The notes under the pieces: model-generated
The model's database searches: none
Seen by the model: the letters and a program-made list of their open reading frames with translations, nothing else
Told to the model about the DNA's origin: nothing
Shown here: positions 7,745 to 16,538 of the stretch, piece after piece
How the letters are laid out: each line of letters opens with the position of its first letter
Numbering within the stretch: position 1 is the first letter of the stretch
Assembly: GCA_036257595.1 (NCBI GenBank)
Contig: DATAFF010000106.1
Coordinates: 1 to 53,203, forward strand
Origin: DATAFF01 sp036257595
GTDB lineage: Bacteria > Pseudomonadota > Alphaproteobacteria > Rhizobiales > Aestuariivirgaceae
DNA length: 53,203 bases
Direction of reading: 5' to 3'
Program-made: the position numbers and the translations under genes

Positions 7745-8305
7745 TCAGGTTGCGTTCTCGCCTTTCCAAAGCTCAGGATAGTTCTGGACAAACCCATTCG
7801 GCGCGAGTTCGAGCATCCCCTCATAGCCGGTGGTCGGGGCCCGATACCAGAATGTCGATGTCCCACATCGCTCGTAGATTTGTGGGAGGTTGGTCAGTGC
7901 TCCGGTGTCGATATCGAGCCAGGCGACAGGAATGCTGACGGATTTTCCGAAGGGGACGTCTTGGCGTCGAAGCTGCAGCAGGTTGGTTGCCGGCGTAAAG
8001 CTCAAATCGAGATCATCGAGTTGATCGAGGCCGCGCACGACCGTTCCGTTCAGCGTCCAGTCTGAGGCCAGTCGAGCGATGTTGAACGACACCGGATGGT
8101 TTCCGATGTATCCCAGAACCATGCCGCTGAGCGTGCGCCATTCGGTATCGCACTGGATCCGATAGGCTAGGCGAGCCGGTCCCGCGGCATGTTTGAAGAT
8201 TGCGGCGCCATCGAGCATCCAACCCCGCTCATCTCGAAGCAGCCAGCATGCGTCATGTCCGGGAGTGTCAACTCGCCGCCAGATTGCGGATGCGATGATT
8301 TCCAC
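7745..8305 (-). CDS. putative glycolipid-binding family protein (PF06475-like)
   Basis: GTG at 8305 is chosen because GAGGAGGGGA (8311-8320 on the plus strand as its complement) sits at ideal distance; a TTG at 8332 would put that site inside the gene. The 186-residue protein begins MEIIASAIWRRVDTPGHDACWLL and contains DWTLNGTVVRGLDQLDDLDLSFTP in pieces typical of the putative glycolipid-binding family, together with the end YRAPTTGYEGMLELAPNGFVQNYPELW. The length fits the family (about 180-190). The true biochemical role of the family is unsettled. No signal peptide is visible. It converges with the esterase gene and diverges from the serine hydrolase gene. Confidence 0.8.
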   Translation of the reverse strand: MEIIASAIWRRVDTPGHDACWLLRDERGWMLDGAAIFKHAAGPARLAYRIQCDTEWRTLSGMVLGYIGNHPVSFNIARLASDWTLNGTVVRGLDQLDDLDLSFTPATNLLQLRRQDVPFGKSVSIPVAWLDIDTGALTNLPQIYERCGTSTFWYRAPTTGYEGMLELAPNGFVQNYPELWKGENAT

Positions 8306-8568
8306 GGGGGTCCCCTCCTCGATACCGACCAATTTATCTACTCGGAAAATTCCAATGCTGCTCAGGTCACAGAATTCTGACTAGGGCAGATTATTCTGTG
8401 GAGCCATCGTCGAAGCTTACGCACTCTAGACGCGATCCGAGGGCTATCAAACCACCCCGGTTTAGGCCGCGCTCGTTGCTGCAACTTGGCCGCGTTGCTC
8501 TGCAACACTAAGTAATGTCGGAGTCGCCTCATCTTGATCGTCCTGTGACGGAGCGATGTGAGGATTGA

Positions 8569-9840
8569 ATGTTGAGCAAACGGGATTTCCTGCTGACCTC
8601 GGCGGGCGCGATCGCGGCGTCGGGGTTGCCCAAATATGGAAAAGAGGTCATGGCCCAGTCGGTATCCGACTTCAGCGCGGTACGAGATTTGATAGCGGCC
8701 CAGATGGACAAAAAAGGTCTTCCAGGTGCGGTCTGGCTGTTCTCGCAAGGCGATTTCGTTTTTGTCGATGTGGCAGGCGCGACCACAATGGGTGGGGTAA
8801 TCCCGATGGGCCGCGATACAATTTTCCGCATCGCCTCAATGACGAAGGCGCTGACCGCGACAGCGGTCATGATCCTCATTGAAGAGGGAAAGCTTGCTCT
8901 CGATTCGTCGGCCGAGCGCTGGCTTCCGGAAATCGCCAATAGGCGTGTGTTGCGCCGGATTGATGGACCGCTCGATGACACTGTCGCGGCACATCGGGCA
9001 ATCACCGTGCGGGACCTGCTCGCCTTCACGCTCGGTTTTGGCCTCCTGTTCGATGATGCCCTGCCGATCCAGCGCGAAATCGACCGAATGAAGCTGGTCA
9101 ATGGCCCGCCGGTGCCAATGACGCCGCACGCACCAGATGAGTGGATGCGGCTGTTCGGGACCCTGCCATTGATGCATCAACCGGGTGAAGGCTGGATGTA
9201 CAACACTGGAAGCCTGTTGCAAGGCGTCCTGATCGCTCGCGCATCCGGCCGGAGATTTGACGCGTTCCTTCGCGAGCGGATCATTGAACCGCTCGGCATG
9301 CGTGATACCGACTTCTTTGTGCCGAAGGGAAAGCTCGACCGCTTCGCCGGATGCGGCAATTACACCGACGAGAAAGGCGCCGTCACACGCATGGACCGTG
9401 ATGGTGCACAAAGCGCCTATGCGACGCCGCCTGCGTTTCCTTCAGGTGCCGCAGGCCTCGTCTCGACCGTCGACGATTATCTCGCGTTTGCCCGTATGTT
9501 GCTCAAGGGAGGTGTCCACAATGGCCGCCGAATCCTGAGCGCGCAATCCGTGCACGAAATGACACGCGATCAGCTCACGCCTGAGCAGAAGGCAGCCGCA
9601 CAGTTCTTTCCGCATTATTTCGACGCGCACGGCTGGGGCTATGGCGTCGGCATCACCACAGCGCCTGATGAAGTCTCGAAAACGCCTGGCCGCTATGGCT
9701 GGATGGGCGGCTTCGGCACGGCATGGATCAATGACCCCAACCGGGATCTTATTGCCATGGTGATGACCCAATCCACAGACTTTCTGTTCTCAGGGCCACT
9801 CGATAACTTTTGGCGGCTGCTCTACGCGGCGATCAAATGA
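8569..9840 (+). CDS. serine hydrolase of the class C beta-lactamase/esterase family, exported
   Basis: The 423-residue protein has an N-terminal signal-like segment (SKRDFLLTSAGAIAASGL) with a single Arg, so Sec or weak Tat export is possible. The penicillin-binding fold shows the SxxK motif SMTK (Ser90, Lys93), a second motif WMYNTG near 209-214 in place of the YxN box, and a C-terminal GGFGTAW in place of the KTG box. These features match the esterase/D-aminopeptidase-like branch of the family rather than true beta-lactamases. It stands alone; a 260-base gap separates it from the divergent gene. Substrate is unknown. Confidence 0.88.
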   Translation: MLSKRDFLLTSAGAIAASGLPKYGKEVMAQSVSDFSAVRDLIAAQMDKKGLPGAVWLFSQGDFVFVDVAGATTMGGVIPMGRDTIFRIASMTKALTATAVMILIEEGKLALDSSAERWLPEIANRRVLRRIDGPLDDTVAAHRAITVRDLLAFTLGFGLLFDDALPIQREIDRMKLVNGPPVPMTPHAPDEWMRLFGTLPLMHQPGEGWMYNTGSLLQGVLIARASGRRFDAFLRERIIEPLGMRDTDFFVPKGKLDRFAGCGNYTDEKGAVTRMDRDGAQSAYATPPAFPSGAAGLVSTVDDYLAFARMLLKGGVHNGRRILSAQSVHEMTRDQLTPEQKAAAQFFPHYFDAHGWGYGVGITTAPDEVSKTPGRYGWMGGFGTAWINDPNRDLIAMVMTQSTDFLFSGPLDNFWRLLYAAIK

Positions 9841-9930
9841 AGCCGCGACGGATATCGTTGAAGCGCCGGCTGCCGCTTTCGCCGTCCCCCAGCGCTTTGG
9901 CCGCGGCGTTGCGGTCGCTGCAGAACTGAA

Positions 9931-10674
9931 TCACAAGAAGGGCGCGGTTGGCTCATGCTGGGCAGTGGCAATGGCATTGGCCTCGCGGAACGTAAAGGCG
10001 CCGCCGAACAAGGCGCGGCTCGTGATCACACCTGCGATATTCGGCAGATAGAATAGCGTTGAAATATCGTCGAGTGTCTTGACCACACCGCTGGCAATGA
10101 CCGGTATGCGTATCTTCGAGGCAAGCTCCGTGGTATGCGCCATGGTGCTCTCAGGCCGATCCTCATCGCGGTCAATGTCCGTATGAATGATGGCTGCGAG
10201 GTCCATATTCTCGAACTGGCGAGCGAACTCTATCGGTGTGAAGGAAGTCGATTCGGTCCACCCTTCAACAACCACCCGTCCGCCCCGAGCGTCAACGCTC
10301 ACGACGACGGAACCGGGATAGGCTGTGGCGGCAGACTTGACGAGGTGCGGGTATTTCACGGCTGCCGTTGCGATGACCACCCGGCTTGCGCCAGCTTTCA
10401 TCCAGCGATGCACCTTTTCCATCGACCGGATAGCACCACCGACCTGCACCCGACAGCCGCACGTGCGGATAATCTCCTTGATGATGGCCGTGTTCTCGCC
10501 GTCATTGAACACGGCATCGAGATCGATCACATGCAGCCACTCAGCGCCCTGTGCCACCAGATCGTGGGCAGCATCTACAGGGTCGAGGTCATAAATCAGG
10601 GGGCTATCGATCCTGTTGCCAACCAAATTGACGAGGCGACCCTTCCGCAGTTCCAGATCGGGATAGATGATCAT
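9931..10674 (-). CDS. HisA-like (beta/alpha)8 barrel protein with altered active site
   Basis: ATG 10674 has GGGAGG six bases upstream. The 247-residue protein aligns throughout with HisA (ProFAR isomerase): GAEWLHVIDLDAVF, VQVGGAIRS, ASRVVIATAAVK, VVVSVDARGGRVVVEGW and IPVIASGVVKTLDDI. Residues differ at key places. The first catalytic aspartate (PAIDLKDG in HisA) reads PDLELRKG, placing Glu there. The GTLSGPN phosphate-binding stretch is replaced by EDRPESTM. The second catalytic Asp (VSVDARGG) remains. No other his gene is nearby. It is probably a paralogue with another sugar-phosphate or aminosugar substrate, possibly under the LysR regulator next to it. Confidence 0.85.
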   Translation of the reverse strand: MIIYPDLELRKGRLVNLVGNRIDSPLIYDLDPVDAAHDLVAQGAEWLHVIDLDAVFNDGENTAIIKEIIRTCGCRVQVGGAIRSMEKVHRWMKAGASRVVIATAAVKYPHLVKSAATAYPGSVVVSVDARGGRVVVEGWTESTSFTPIEFARQFENMDLAAIIHTDIDRDEDRPESTMAHTTELASKIRIPVIASGVVKTLDDISTLFYLPNIAGVITSRALFGGAFTFREANAIATAQHEPTAPFL

Positions 10675-10757
10675 TGCCGGCCTCCCTCAAATGCAAATAT
10701 TCTGCAACAAAATGAGCTTGGTTAAAAGCTCAAGCGCCGCGGCGGCTGACGTTCATT

Positions 10758-11687
10758 TCACGACGCGCTCGTGCCGAAGACGTCCTGCTCGACCACGAAA
10801 CGGCGGCAATGGTCGATGAATGCCTGCACCGTCTGTGTGCGATGTTCGGCTTTGGGCACCGCCACACCCATGGTGAGCGGCCTCAGGTCGCCGCCTAGAG
10901 GCACGAAAACCAGCGGCTTGCCGTCCGGCGACAACCTGTTGACTGGACGCATGTTCGCGATGCCGTAGCCAAAGCCATTGGCAACCATCGAGCGCATTAC
11001 CGCAATGTCGCCAGTACGCTCGGCAATGCTGGGCCTCAGGCCCTTCATCTGGAAAGCAGAAAGGAAGTACTCTCGACTGTATGGGAGGTCGAGCAGGACC
11101 ATCGGCTCGTCGACCAAATCCTCGGGCGTGATGGCCACTCTGGTCGCGAAGGGGTGCGCTGCAGGCAACATGACATAGGCCGGCAGTTGCATCAGGGGCT
11201 CGAATGTCATGTCCTGTGACAGCTCGAGATCATAGGTGAGTGCGGCGTCTATTTCTCCACGCTGCAGCATCTCGAGCAACTGTCCCTGGTTACGTTCGAA
11301 TTGTCTCACGCGCACGTCCGGGTGAGCGTCTTCAAACGTCTTACGCAACGCCGGAAGGACGATCTGGGCGAAGGTAAGCAGACAGCCAATGGCGAGAGGT
11401 CCCCGTATCTTTTCTGCAATGTTGTCTGCAATGTCGTGCAGGGCATCGGCCTCGTTGAGGAGACGGGCAGCCTCTCTGAGGAAGACTCGCCCACCTGCCG
11501 TCAGCGACAGGGCGTGCGAATGCTTGCGAACAAAAAGCTGAACCCCGAACTCGGCCTCGAGCTGAGCGATCGACGCCGAGATTGAGGGCGCCGAGACATT
11601 GATCTGCTCGGCGGCCTTGGCAATGGAGCCTGCTTCGCCTACGGCGACGAAATACTCCAATTGTCTGAGTGTGAAGCGCAGCGCCAT
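10758..11687 (-). CDS. LysR-family transcriptional regulator
   Basis: The 309-residue protein has the LysR winged HTH at residues 3-62 (FTLRQLEYFVAVGEAGSIAK, then AAEQINVSAPSISASIAQLE) and a periplasmic-binding-like effector domain from about 90 to 295. The expected length of the family is about 300. It lies upstream of the HisA-like gene on the same strand with an 83-base gap, which is unusual for LysR genes, most of which face away from their target. It follows the flavin monooxygenase gene after 126 bases. Either neighbour could be its target. Confidence 0.93.
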   Translation of the reverse strand: MALRFTLRQLEYFVAVGEAGSIAKAAEQINVSAPSISASIAQLEAEFGVQLFVRKHSHALSLTAGGRVFLREAARLLNEADALHDIADNIAEKIRGPLAIGCLLTFAQIVLPALRKTFEDAHPDVRVRQFERNQGQLLEMLQRGEIDAALTYDLELSQDMTFEPLMQLPAYVMLPAAHPFATRVAITPEDLVDEPMVLLDLPYSREYFLSAFQMKGLRPSIAERTGDIAVMRSMVANGFGYGIANMRPVNRLSPDGKPLVFVPLGGDLRPLTMGVAVPKAEHRTQTVQAFIDHCRRFVVEQDVFGTSAS

Positions 11688-11813
11688 GAGCGGCTATGAT
11701 GCCCGTTTAGGTGCCGCGATCAAGTCCCGGGCACACGCTTCAGCCCTAATGACGGCAGTGCCGTCGAAAGCCCTCCGCCGAGTCATCGCTCATGCGGCTG
11801 CTGCTACCTTGGA

Positions 11814-13088
11814 TTACGCGTCTTCGGTCTCGCGCTTCGCCGCATCATGGTAGGCGAGATACTTGCGCTGCGTGGAAATTCGGTCTGCCAGATGCTGGGC
11901 GTCGTGCCAGACGCCCCAGATGAAGCTCGATCCCCTTCGCGACTGCCATGGCAATCCCAGGAAATAGATCCCGGGCTCGACCGAAACGCCGCGCTGATGC
12001 TTCGGCCGCCCTTTCTCGTCGAAGGCGTCAACCTTCAACCAGCTATAGTCGGCAGTAAAACCTGTTGCCCAGAGGATCGACGTTACGCCGACCTCTGCCA
12101 GCTTCAGCTCCGTGATTGGATTGCTGACGCAGTCCGGGTCCGGCCCGATTTTGCGGGCATCGAGCTCTTCTGGAAGGTCGAGGCCATTGCGGGCGACATA
12201 AGCGTCGGCTTCGTCCAACAGCGACATGTAGCTGGCGTCGCCGCGTGCGATATTGTCCGCAAGATCCCGCGCGAAGCTTACCGTTCCGTTCACGTACGAT
12301 TTCGTCAGTCCAAGGAGCGTCATCCCCTGCGCGGCCAGACGCCGGAAGTCGACCGTATGGCCACCGCGAGCACCGCTCACGGCGATCGTGACGTGCTCCG
12401 TGCCCGGCCCTGGAGTTTCGGCATCCCACTTGCCGAGAACCCCCAGCCACCAGCAGAAGTCACGCCCGCGATAGGCCCGGGGAGGACGATCGTGCGGACC
12501 AACCGAGAGGTAGACTCGCTTTCCTGCATGCTGGAGTTCCTCCGCGATCTGCACTCCTGACGAGCCCGCACCGATCACCAGCACCGCTCCCTCCGGCAGC
12601 TGGTCGGGGTTGCGATAGGCGCTGGAATGGATCTGATGGATTCCTGCATTCTCGGGAATGACGGGCGGGATCACGGGACGCTGAAAAGGGCCCGTGGCAG
12701 CAACGACGTTGTTGGCTTCAAGCACGCCATCCGACGTTTCGACTCGAAATCCAGGTCGACCGAAATTCCTTCGCACAAGCGTCACCTCGACGCCGCAGCG
12801 GATCGGGGCAGCGATCTGCTTTGCGTAGGCGACGAAATAGTCCGCGACCTTCTCCTTGGGGGCAAAGGCATCGGGATCGAGATCGGGGAACTCCATGCCC
12901 GGAAATCGATCATGCCAGGCCGGACCATTCGCAACTAAGGAGTCCCATCTCTCCGAACGCCAGCGCTCGGCAATGCGGTACCGCTCGAGGACGAGATGGG
13001 GCACGCCGCATTTGCTGAGATGCTCGCTCATCGCCAGACCGGCCTGGCCGCCGCCTACGACAAGTGTGTCCACGTCTTCGACTGGCAT
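11814..13088 (-). CDS. flavin-containing monooxygenase / FAD-NAD(P)-dependent oxidoreductase (CzcO-like)
   Basis: The 424-residue protein starts with an FAD dinucleotide motif (VVGGGQAGLAMSEHL, glycines 12-14 and 17) and has a second motif for NADPH in the middle (VLVIGAGSSGVQIAEEL). The linker ATGPFQRPVIPPVIPEN and the final ILWATGFTADYSW are typical of class B flavoprotein monooxygenases. Members of this group oxygenate small organic N, S or carbonyl compounds. No partner gene identifies the substrate. It is the first of three minus-strand genes leading to the LysR and HisA-like genes. Confidence 0.88.
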   Translation of the reverse strand: MPVEDVDTLVVGGGQAGLAMSEHLSKCGVPHLVLERYRIAERWRSERWDSLVANGPAWHDRFPGMEFPDLDPDAFAPKEKVADYFVAYAKQIAAPIRCGVEVTLVRRNFGRPGFRVETSDGVLEANNVVAATGPFQRPVIPPVIPENAGIHQIHSSAYRNPDQLPEGAVLVIGAGSSGVQIAEELQHAGKRVYLSVGPHDRPPRAYRGRDFCWWLGVLGKWDAETPGPGTEHVTIAVSGARGGHTVDFRRLAAQGMTLLGLTKSYVNGTVSFARDLADNIARGDASYMSLLDEADAYVARNGLDLPEELDARKIGPDPDCVSNPITELKLAEVGVTSILWATGFTADYSWLKVDAFDEKGRPKHQRGVSVEPGIYFLGLPWQSRRGSSFIWGVWHDAQHLADRISTQRKYLAYHDAAKRETEDA

Positions 13089-13262
13089 TTCAAGTCCTTA
13101 CTGGTTTTCCGAGCATTTCGCGAATGCGACGAAGGCTTGATCGTTACCGAAAGGACTGCGGTGCGGAAATTACGATTTCACGAGGCAGTGATTAGGTTGT
13201 TCCTAAATGCTCGCGGGCGGCAATTCTCCTCGAAGGCAGGTGGGTATCCGACGGATAGCTGC

Positions 13263-13682
13263 CTATTTCGCTGGTTCGGCCAATGGCTTGCCTTTTTCCG
13301 CAACCAGGAACACCAGGACTTTCGCCGGTTCGCTGTTGCTAGCGTTTTTGGCGGCATGGACTCCATCTTTCGGCGCGATATGCGCAACATCGCCCTTCTT
13401 TAACGTGATCGGCTGTTGGCCGTCTGGCGTTACGACGAGCGTGCCTTCGAGTACATAGACGTACTCATCGCCATAGTGGGTATGCCTCCCGCCTTGGGCA
13501 CCCGGCATGACATCGGCAATATAGATGACCGCTTCTTTGCCAACAATGTCGGCGAGGTCAGACCGATGCAATTCTGTTCGCTTGATGGGCTGGTCTTGGG
13601 CTGCAGCGATCCTTGCCGGAGACTCTCCAAAGATGATGAAGAGCGCTGCAAGTGAGCCGATAATTGTTCCGATGCTGCTCAT
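13263..13682 (-). CDS. exported single-domain cupin
   Basis: ATG 13682 is preferred to the in-frame codon at 13718 because AAGGGAGG precedes it. The 139-residue product has a signal peptide (IGTIIGSLAALFIIF, then ARIAAA) and one cupin domain. The first cupin motif is complete: GGRHTHYGDEYVYVLEG, with both histidines and the glutamate for metal binding. The second motif carries His in KDGVHAAKNAS. It likely binds a divalent metal in the periplasm; catalytic activity is unknown. It diverges from the M28 peptidase gene. Confidence 0.88.
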   Translation of the reverse strand: MSSIGTIIGSLAALFIIFGESPARIAAAQDQPIKRTELHRSDLADIVGKEAVIYIADVMPGAQGGRHTHYGDEYVYVLEGTLVVTPDGQQPITLKKGDVAHIAPKDGVHAAKNASNSEPAKVLVFLVAEKGKPLAEPAK

Positions 13683-13808
13683 GGCTGAACCTCCCTTACG
13701 AAAAGGCCATGGCCGCATTATGCGCCTTTTTCAGCGATTGCCGTAGGCGGCGGTTAATCGATAAAGTTCCGCGAAGCGATCTCGGCAGCGTGACAGGAGC
13801 GTCCATCG

Positions 13809-14711
13809 GTGGATTCCGAGCTATACATGCTTCAGAACGCCCTGCGCCAACACGTCCATGCGCTCGCCGTCGAAATAGGTCCTCGTACACCCTCGAAGCC
13901 CGACAGTTTGACGCGGGCGGCCGATTACATTCATTCAGTGCTCGATCGTGCCGGGCTTGTTGTGAACCACCAGAACTACCAATATGGCGACCAGCAGGTG
14001 ACGAACCTGCTGGCGACGATTCCTGGCGCCGCCGGGGCCTCTGCCTATTTTTTGGTTGGTGCTCATTACGATACCGTCCCGGACACTCCGGGGGCGGACG
14101 ACAATGCAAGCGCGGTTGCGGTGATGCTGGAGCTGGCAGCCCGGCTACGGCAAAACGACCTTGAATTGCCAGCCGTCTTCGCTGCCTTCACCCTGGAAGA
14201 ACCGCCGGCATTCTCGACCGGTCATCAAGGCAGCCGCGTCTTCGTCAGAACCTCTCGGAGCAATGGTGACCGTGTCATCGGTGCCATCATTCTGGAGATG
14301 GTCGGCTACACCGCCCCGCGCCAGCGCTATCCATTTGTCGCCCGTTGGCCCGGCTATCCCGCTGAAGGAAACTTTATCGGCATCATCGGAAACTGGCGCT
14401 CGCGAAAATTCGGTCGCGCCGTTGTGAAAGCCTTCCGCCAGAACCGGGACTTGCCCGTTGCATCACTTTTTCTGCCGTTCGACGGATGGATTCTGCCGGA
14501 GACACGCTTGAGTGATCACGCCTCGTTCTGGGACGCAGGCCTTCCGGCCCTGATGGTAACGGACACGGCCTTTTTTCGGAATCCAAACTACCACCTCGCC
14601 AGCGACACGATCGATACCCTCGATTTCCTGTTCATGGCACGGCTGGTCAAAAGTCTCGAGATCGCGCTCCTCGAACTCCCTCTGCCGGCGCATCGAAGAA
14701 TTGGCAAATGA
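13809..14711 (+). CDS. M28-family zinc peptidase
   Basis: GTG 13809 follows AGGAG (about 13795) at workable distance; ATG 13827 is an alternative. The 300-residue protein shows the M28 co-catalytic zinc site: His86 (GAHYDTV), bridging Asp98 (GADDNASAVAVMLE), Glu130/Glu131 (FTLEEPP), Glu163 (ILEMVGY) and His262 (NYHLASDT). M28 enzymes are aminopeptidases or glutaminyl cyclases, often exported. Here no signal peptide is evident, so the protein may be cytoplasmic. It converges on an unknown gene with only 26 bases between the stops. Confidence 0.92.
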   Translation: MDSELYMLQNALRQHVHALAVEIGPRTPSKPDSLTRAADYIHSVLDRAGLVVNHQNYQYGDQQVTNLLATIPGAAGASAYFLVGAHYDTVPDTPGADDNASAVAVMLELAARLRQNDLELPAVFAAFTLEEPPAFSTGHQGSRVFVRTSRSNGDRVIGAIILEMVGYTAPRQRYPFVARWPGYPAEGNFIGIIGNWRSRKFGRAVVKAFRQNRDLPVASLFLPFDGWILPETRLSDHASFWDAGLPALMVTDTAFFRNPNYHLASDTIDTLDFLFMARLVKSLEIALLELPLPAHRRIGK

Positions 14712-14737
14712 GCGGCCAGGATGGCACCTCGTCCGAA

Positions 14738-15547
14738 TCATGCGCCAGGCATTGGCGCACGATCGCCCGGCACTCCCAAGATCCAGCCCTCGACCCGCGC
14801 TACCGCGCGTTCGGCCGGTGAAAGGTCCGGCTTCAGGAATCCACCGAGCGCACCCTCGCGATCGGCGCGCGCCAGCTGGGCAGCGATGCAGAAGGCGTCG
14901 TGCTGGTCGACGGTGCGACCTTCGTTCGCAAAGGCGCGGCGCCATATCGATGGATAGACCTCGGCGATGACGGAGCGCCCCGCAGGGACGTCCCATCCGT
15001 CAAATGGCCAGAAATGCACGCAATCACCACAACGCACGCGAATGAACTGCAGCCAAGGAATTCCAGCGTGCGTGGATTTCGCCACCGAGCCCTGCACGTC
15101 GAAATGAAACACCGATTTGGCGCCACGCGCCCGTTTTTCAGTCAATCGCCGCCACCTTGTATTGCCGGTTCGCGCAGCACCTTTGCCTGTCATTCCTTCA
15201 CGCACCAACTCGACCCAGGTATGATCTTCGTCGGTTGGCCAATGCTGCCTGAAATCGTTGAGGAAGGCGGGCCAATTGTGCTCCAACGCATGAGCCTCGA
15301 AATAGCACAAGGGAAACGAGAAGCCGTGATCGATGCCGACGAGCGTAGGAGTGCCCTCGGCGAGCCGCTCGACCAGCCATTCGGCAATCCCGCGCCGTGT
15401 CCAATATTTGCGGCGCGATGGCGGAGGATTAACCTCGACCGGGACACCATGGCGTTCTGCCATGTAGATGCGCAAGCCCGTCAGGCTGGCGGTCGGCGTG
15501 GCCGCGCCTGAATAGTCGATGCCGATGTAGCGGACGAAGATCGCCAT
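14738..15547 (-). CDS. uncharacterised protein, possibly RNase H-like fold (DUF429-type)
   Basis: The 269-residue protein starts one base after the nucleoside hydrolase stop, so the two form an operon. It begins YIGIDYSGAATPTASLTG and contains GIDHGFSFP and DQHDAFCIAAQLARAD. Three acidic positions on predicted strands resemble the RNase H-like fold of DUF429 proteins, which are predicted but unproven nucleases. The C-terminal third is rich in Trp and basic residues. No signal peptide is seen. The pairing with a nucleoside hydrolase would suit nucleic-acid salvage, but this is speculative. Confidence 0.75.
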   Translation of the reverse strand: MAIFVRYIGIDYSGAATPTASLTGLRIYMAERHGVPVEVNPPPSRRKYWTRRGIAEWLVERLAEGTPTLVGIDHGFSFPLCYFEAHALEHNWPAFLNDFRQHWPTDEDHTWVELVREGMTGKGAARTGNTRWRRLTEKRARGAKSVFHFDVQGSVAKSTHAGIPWLQFIRVRCGDCVHFWPFDGWDVPAGRSVIAEVYPSIWRRAFANEGRTVDQHDAFCIAAQLARADREGALGGFLKPDLSPAERAVARVEGWILGVPGDRAPMPGA

Positions 15548-15548
15548 G

Positions 15549-16505
15549 CTATCTTTGCGATCGAGTCAATTGCCGACGTAGGTGTCCGTAAAGTTTTGCT
15601 CGATCTATCGCAATCACCCACCTGAAGGAAGCATTGCTTGCGCGATTGGGATAGGAGAAAGTAGCGTCGGAGTTCAACGCCGGACGTGGGCGTATTTCAC
15701 GTTGCGACAGTCCAAGAAGGACGGCGATCAGTGCCTCGTCCCAAACGGGCCAACGATCCTTTCCGCCAATCTCGGGAGCAAACGCCTCTCCATACTTTTC
15801 GAGCCAAGCTGCGTGCAGCGTGGCGAGATATTTGCCAGGTGCGCTGAGGCCCCGCATCATGGACTTCGACTCGCCTTTCGTAAGAGTAAGATACCGGAGT
15901 GCAACCGTACCTGAGGCGACCGTGATTGGCGTCCGTGAGTCGAGCAGAATCTGCCAAGCGAGAATATCGTTACGAACGTTCCAACCATCGCCACCTTCCG
16001 GATACCGGTCAAAGGCAAGGGCGACGACCTCGATACGATCTGCAAGCCGGGGCTCGATCAACAGCGCGGATGCTATATCGGTCGCAGGACCCATCCCCAG
16101 CACGATCAACCGATTCCGCCGAGAATGATTCGCCGCAAGGCGCAATATGGCTCGCACTCCCGCATTGGGGGCTCGAACCGCCCGGTTTTGCAATGAGCGA
16201 TCCGCACCTCTGTAAAGCCGAATTCCACGCGCGCGTCCGACCTCCTCAAGCGCTTGGCGAGCACAATCGGTCGTCTGTCTGCTCCCCAGATCGTGTGGCT
16301 TTGGTGCGAAATTTCCGATGACGGCAAGCAGTCTCAGCTCTGGAGCAAGCGATGCGTGCGCGATCGCCCACTGGTCGTCCATATCGGCACCGCAGTCGGT
16401 CGTAATCACCAGGGCAGACGAGCCTTGGGTAGGTTGCGCCAAGGTCGAGGAGGGAGCGAGCAAGAGCAGGCAAACCAGGATGAGTCTGCTGTTGCCATCA
16501 ACCAT
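15549..16505 (-). CDS. exported inosine-uridine-preferring nucleoside hydrolase
   Basis: The 318-residue protein has a Sec signal (LILVCLLLLAPSSTLA). The mature N-terminus carries the calcium-binding signature as TTDCGADMDDQWAIAHA, where the family has DTDPGxDD. A later acidic site (VRNDILAWQILLD) and VLGMGPATDIASAL support the same family. It should cleave the N-glycosidic bond of nucleosides in the periplasm. The motif variant CGAD instead of DPGx may alter substrate preference. Start ATG 16505 has GAGG upstream. It is followed immediately by the RNase H-like gene. Confidence 0.88.
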   Translation of the reverse strand: MVDGNSRLILVCLLLLAPSSTLAQPTQGSSALVITTDCGADMDDQWAIAHASLAPELRLLAVIGNFAPKPHDLGSRQTTDCARQALEEVGRARGIRLYRGADRSLQNRAVRAPNAGVRAILRLAANHSRRNRLIVLGMGPATDIASALLIEPRLADRIEVVALAFDRYPEGGDGWNVRNDILAWQILLDSRTPITVASGTVALRYLTLTKGESKSMMRGLSAPGKYLATLHAAWLEKYGEAFAPEIGGKDRWPVWDEALIAVLLGLSQREIRPRPALNSDATFSYPNRASNASFRWVIAIDRAKLYGHLRRQLTRSQR

Positions 16506-16538
16506 GGATCGGACCTCGGCCGTCCGTTCGCCTGCCGA

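Noticed and set aside
8569..9840. Beta-lactamase resistance gene
   Set aside because: It has SxxK but lacks the class C YxN and KTG boxes; esterase-like members of the family look like this.
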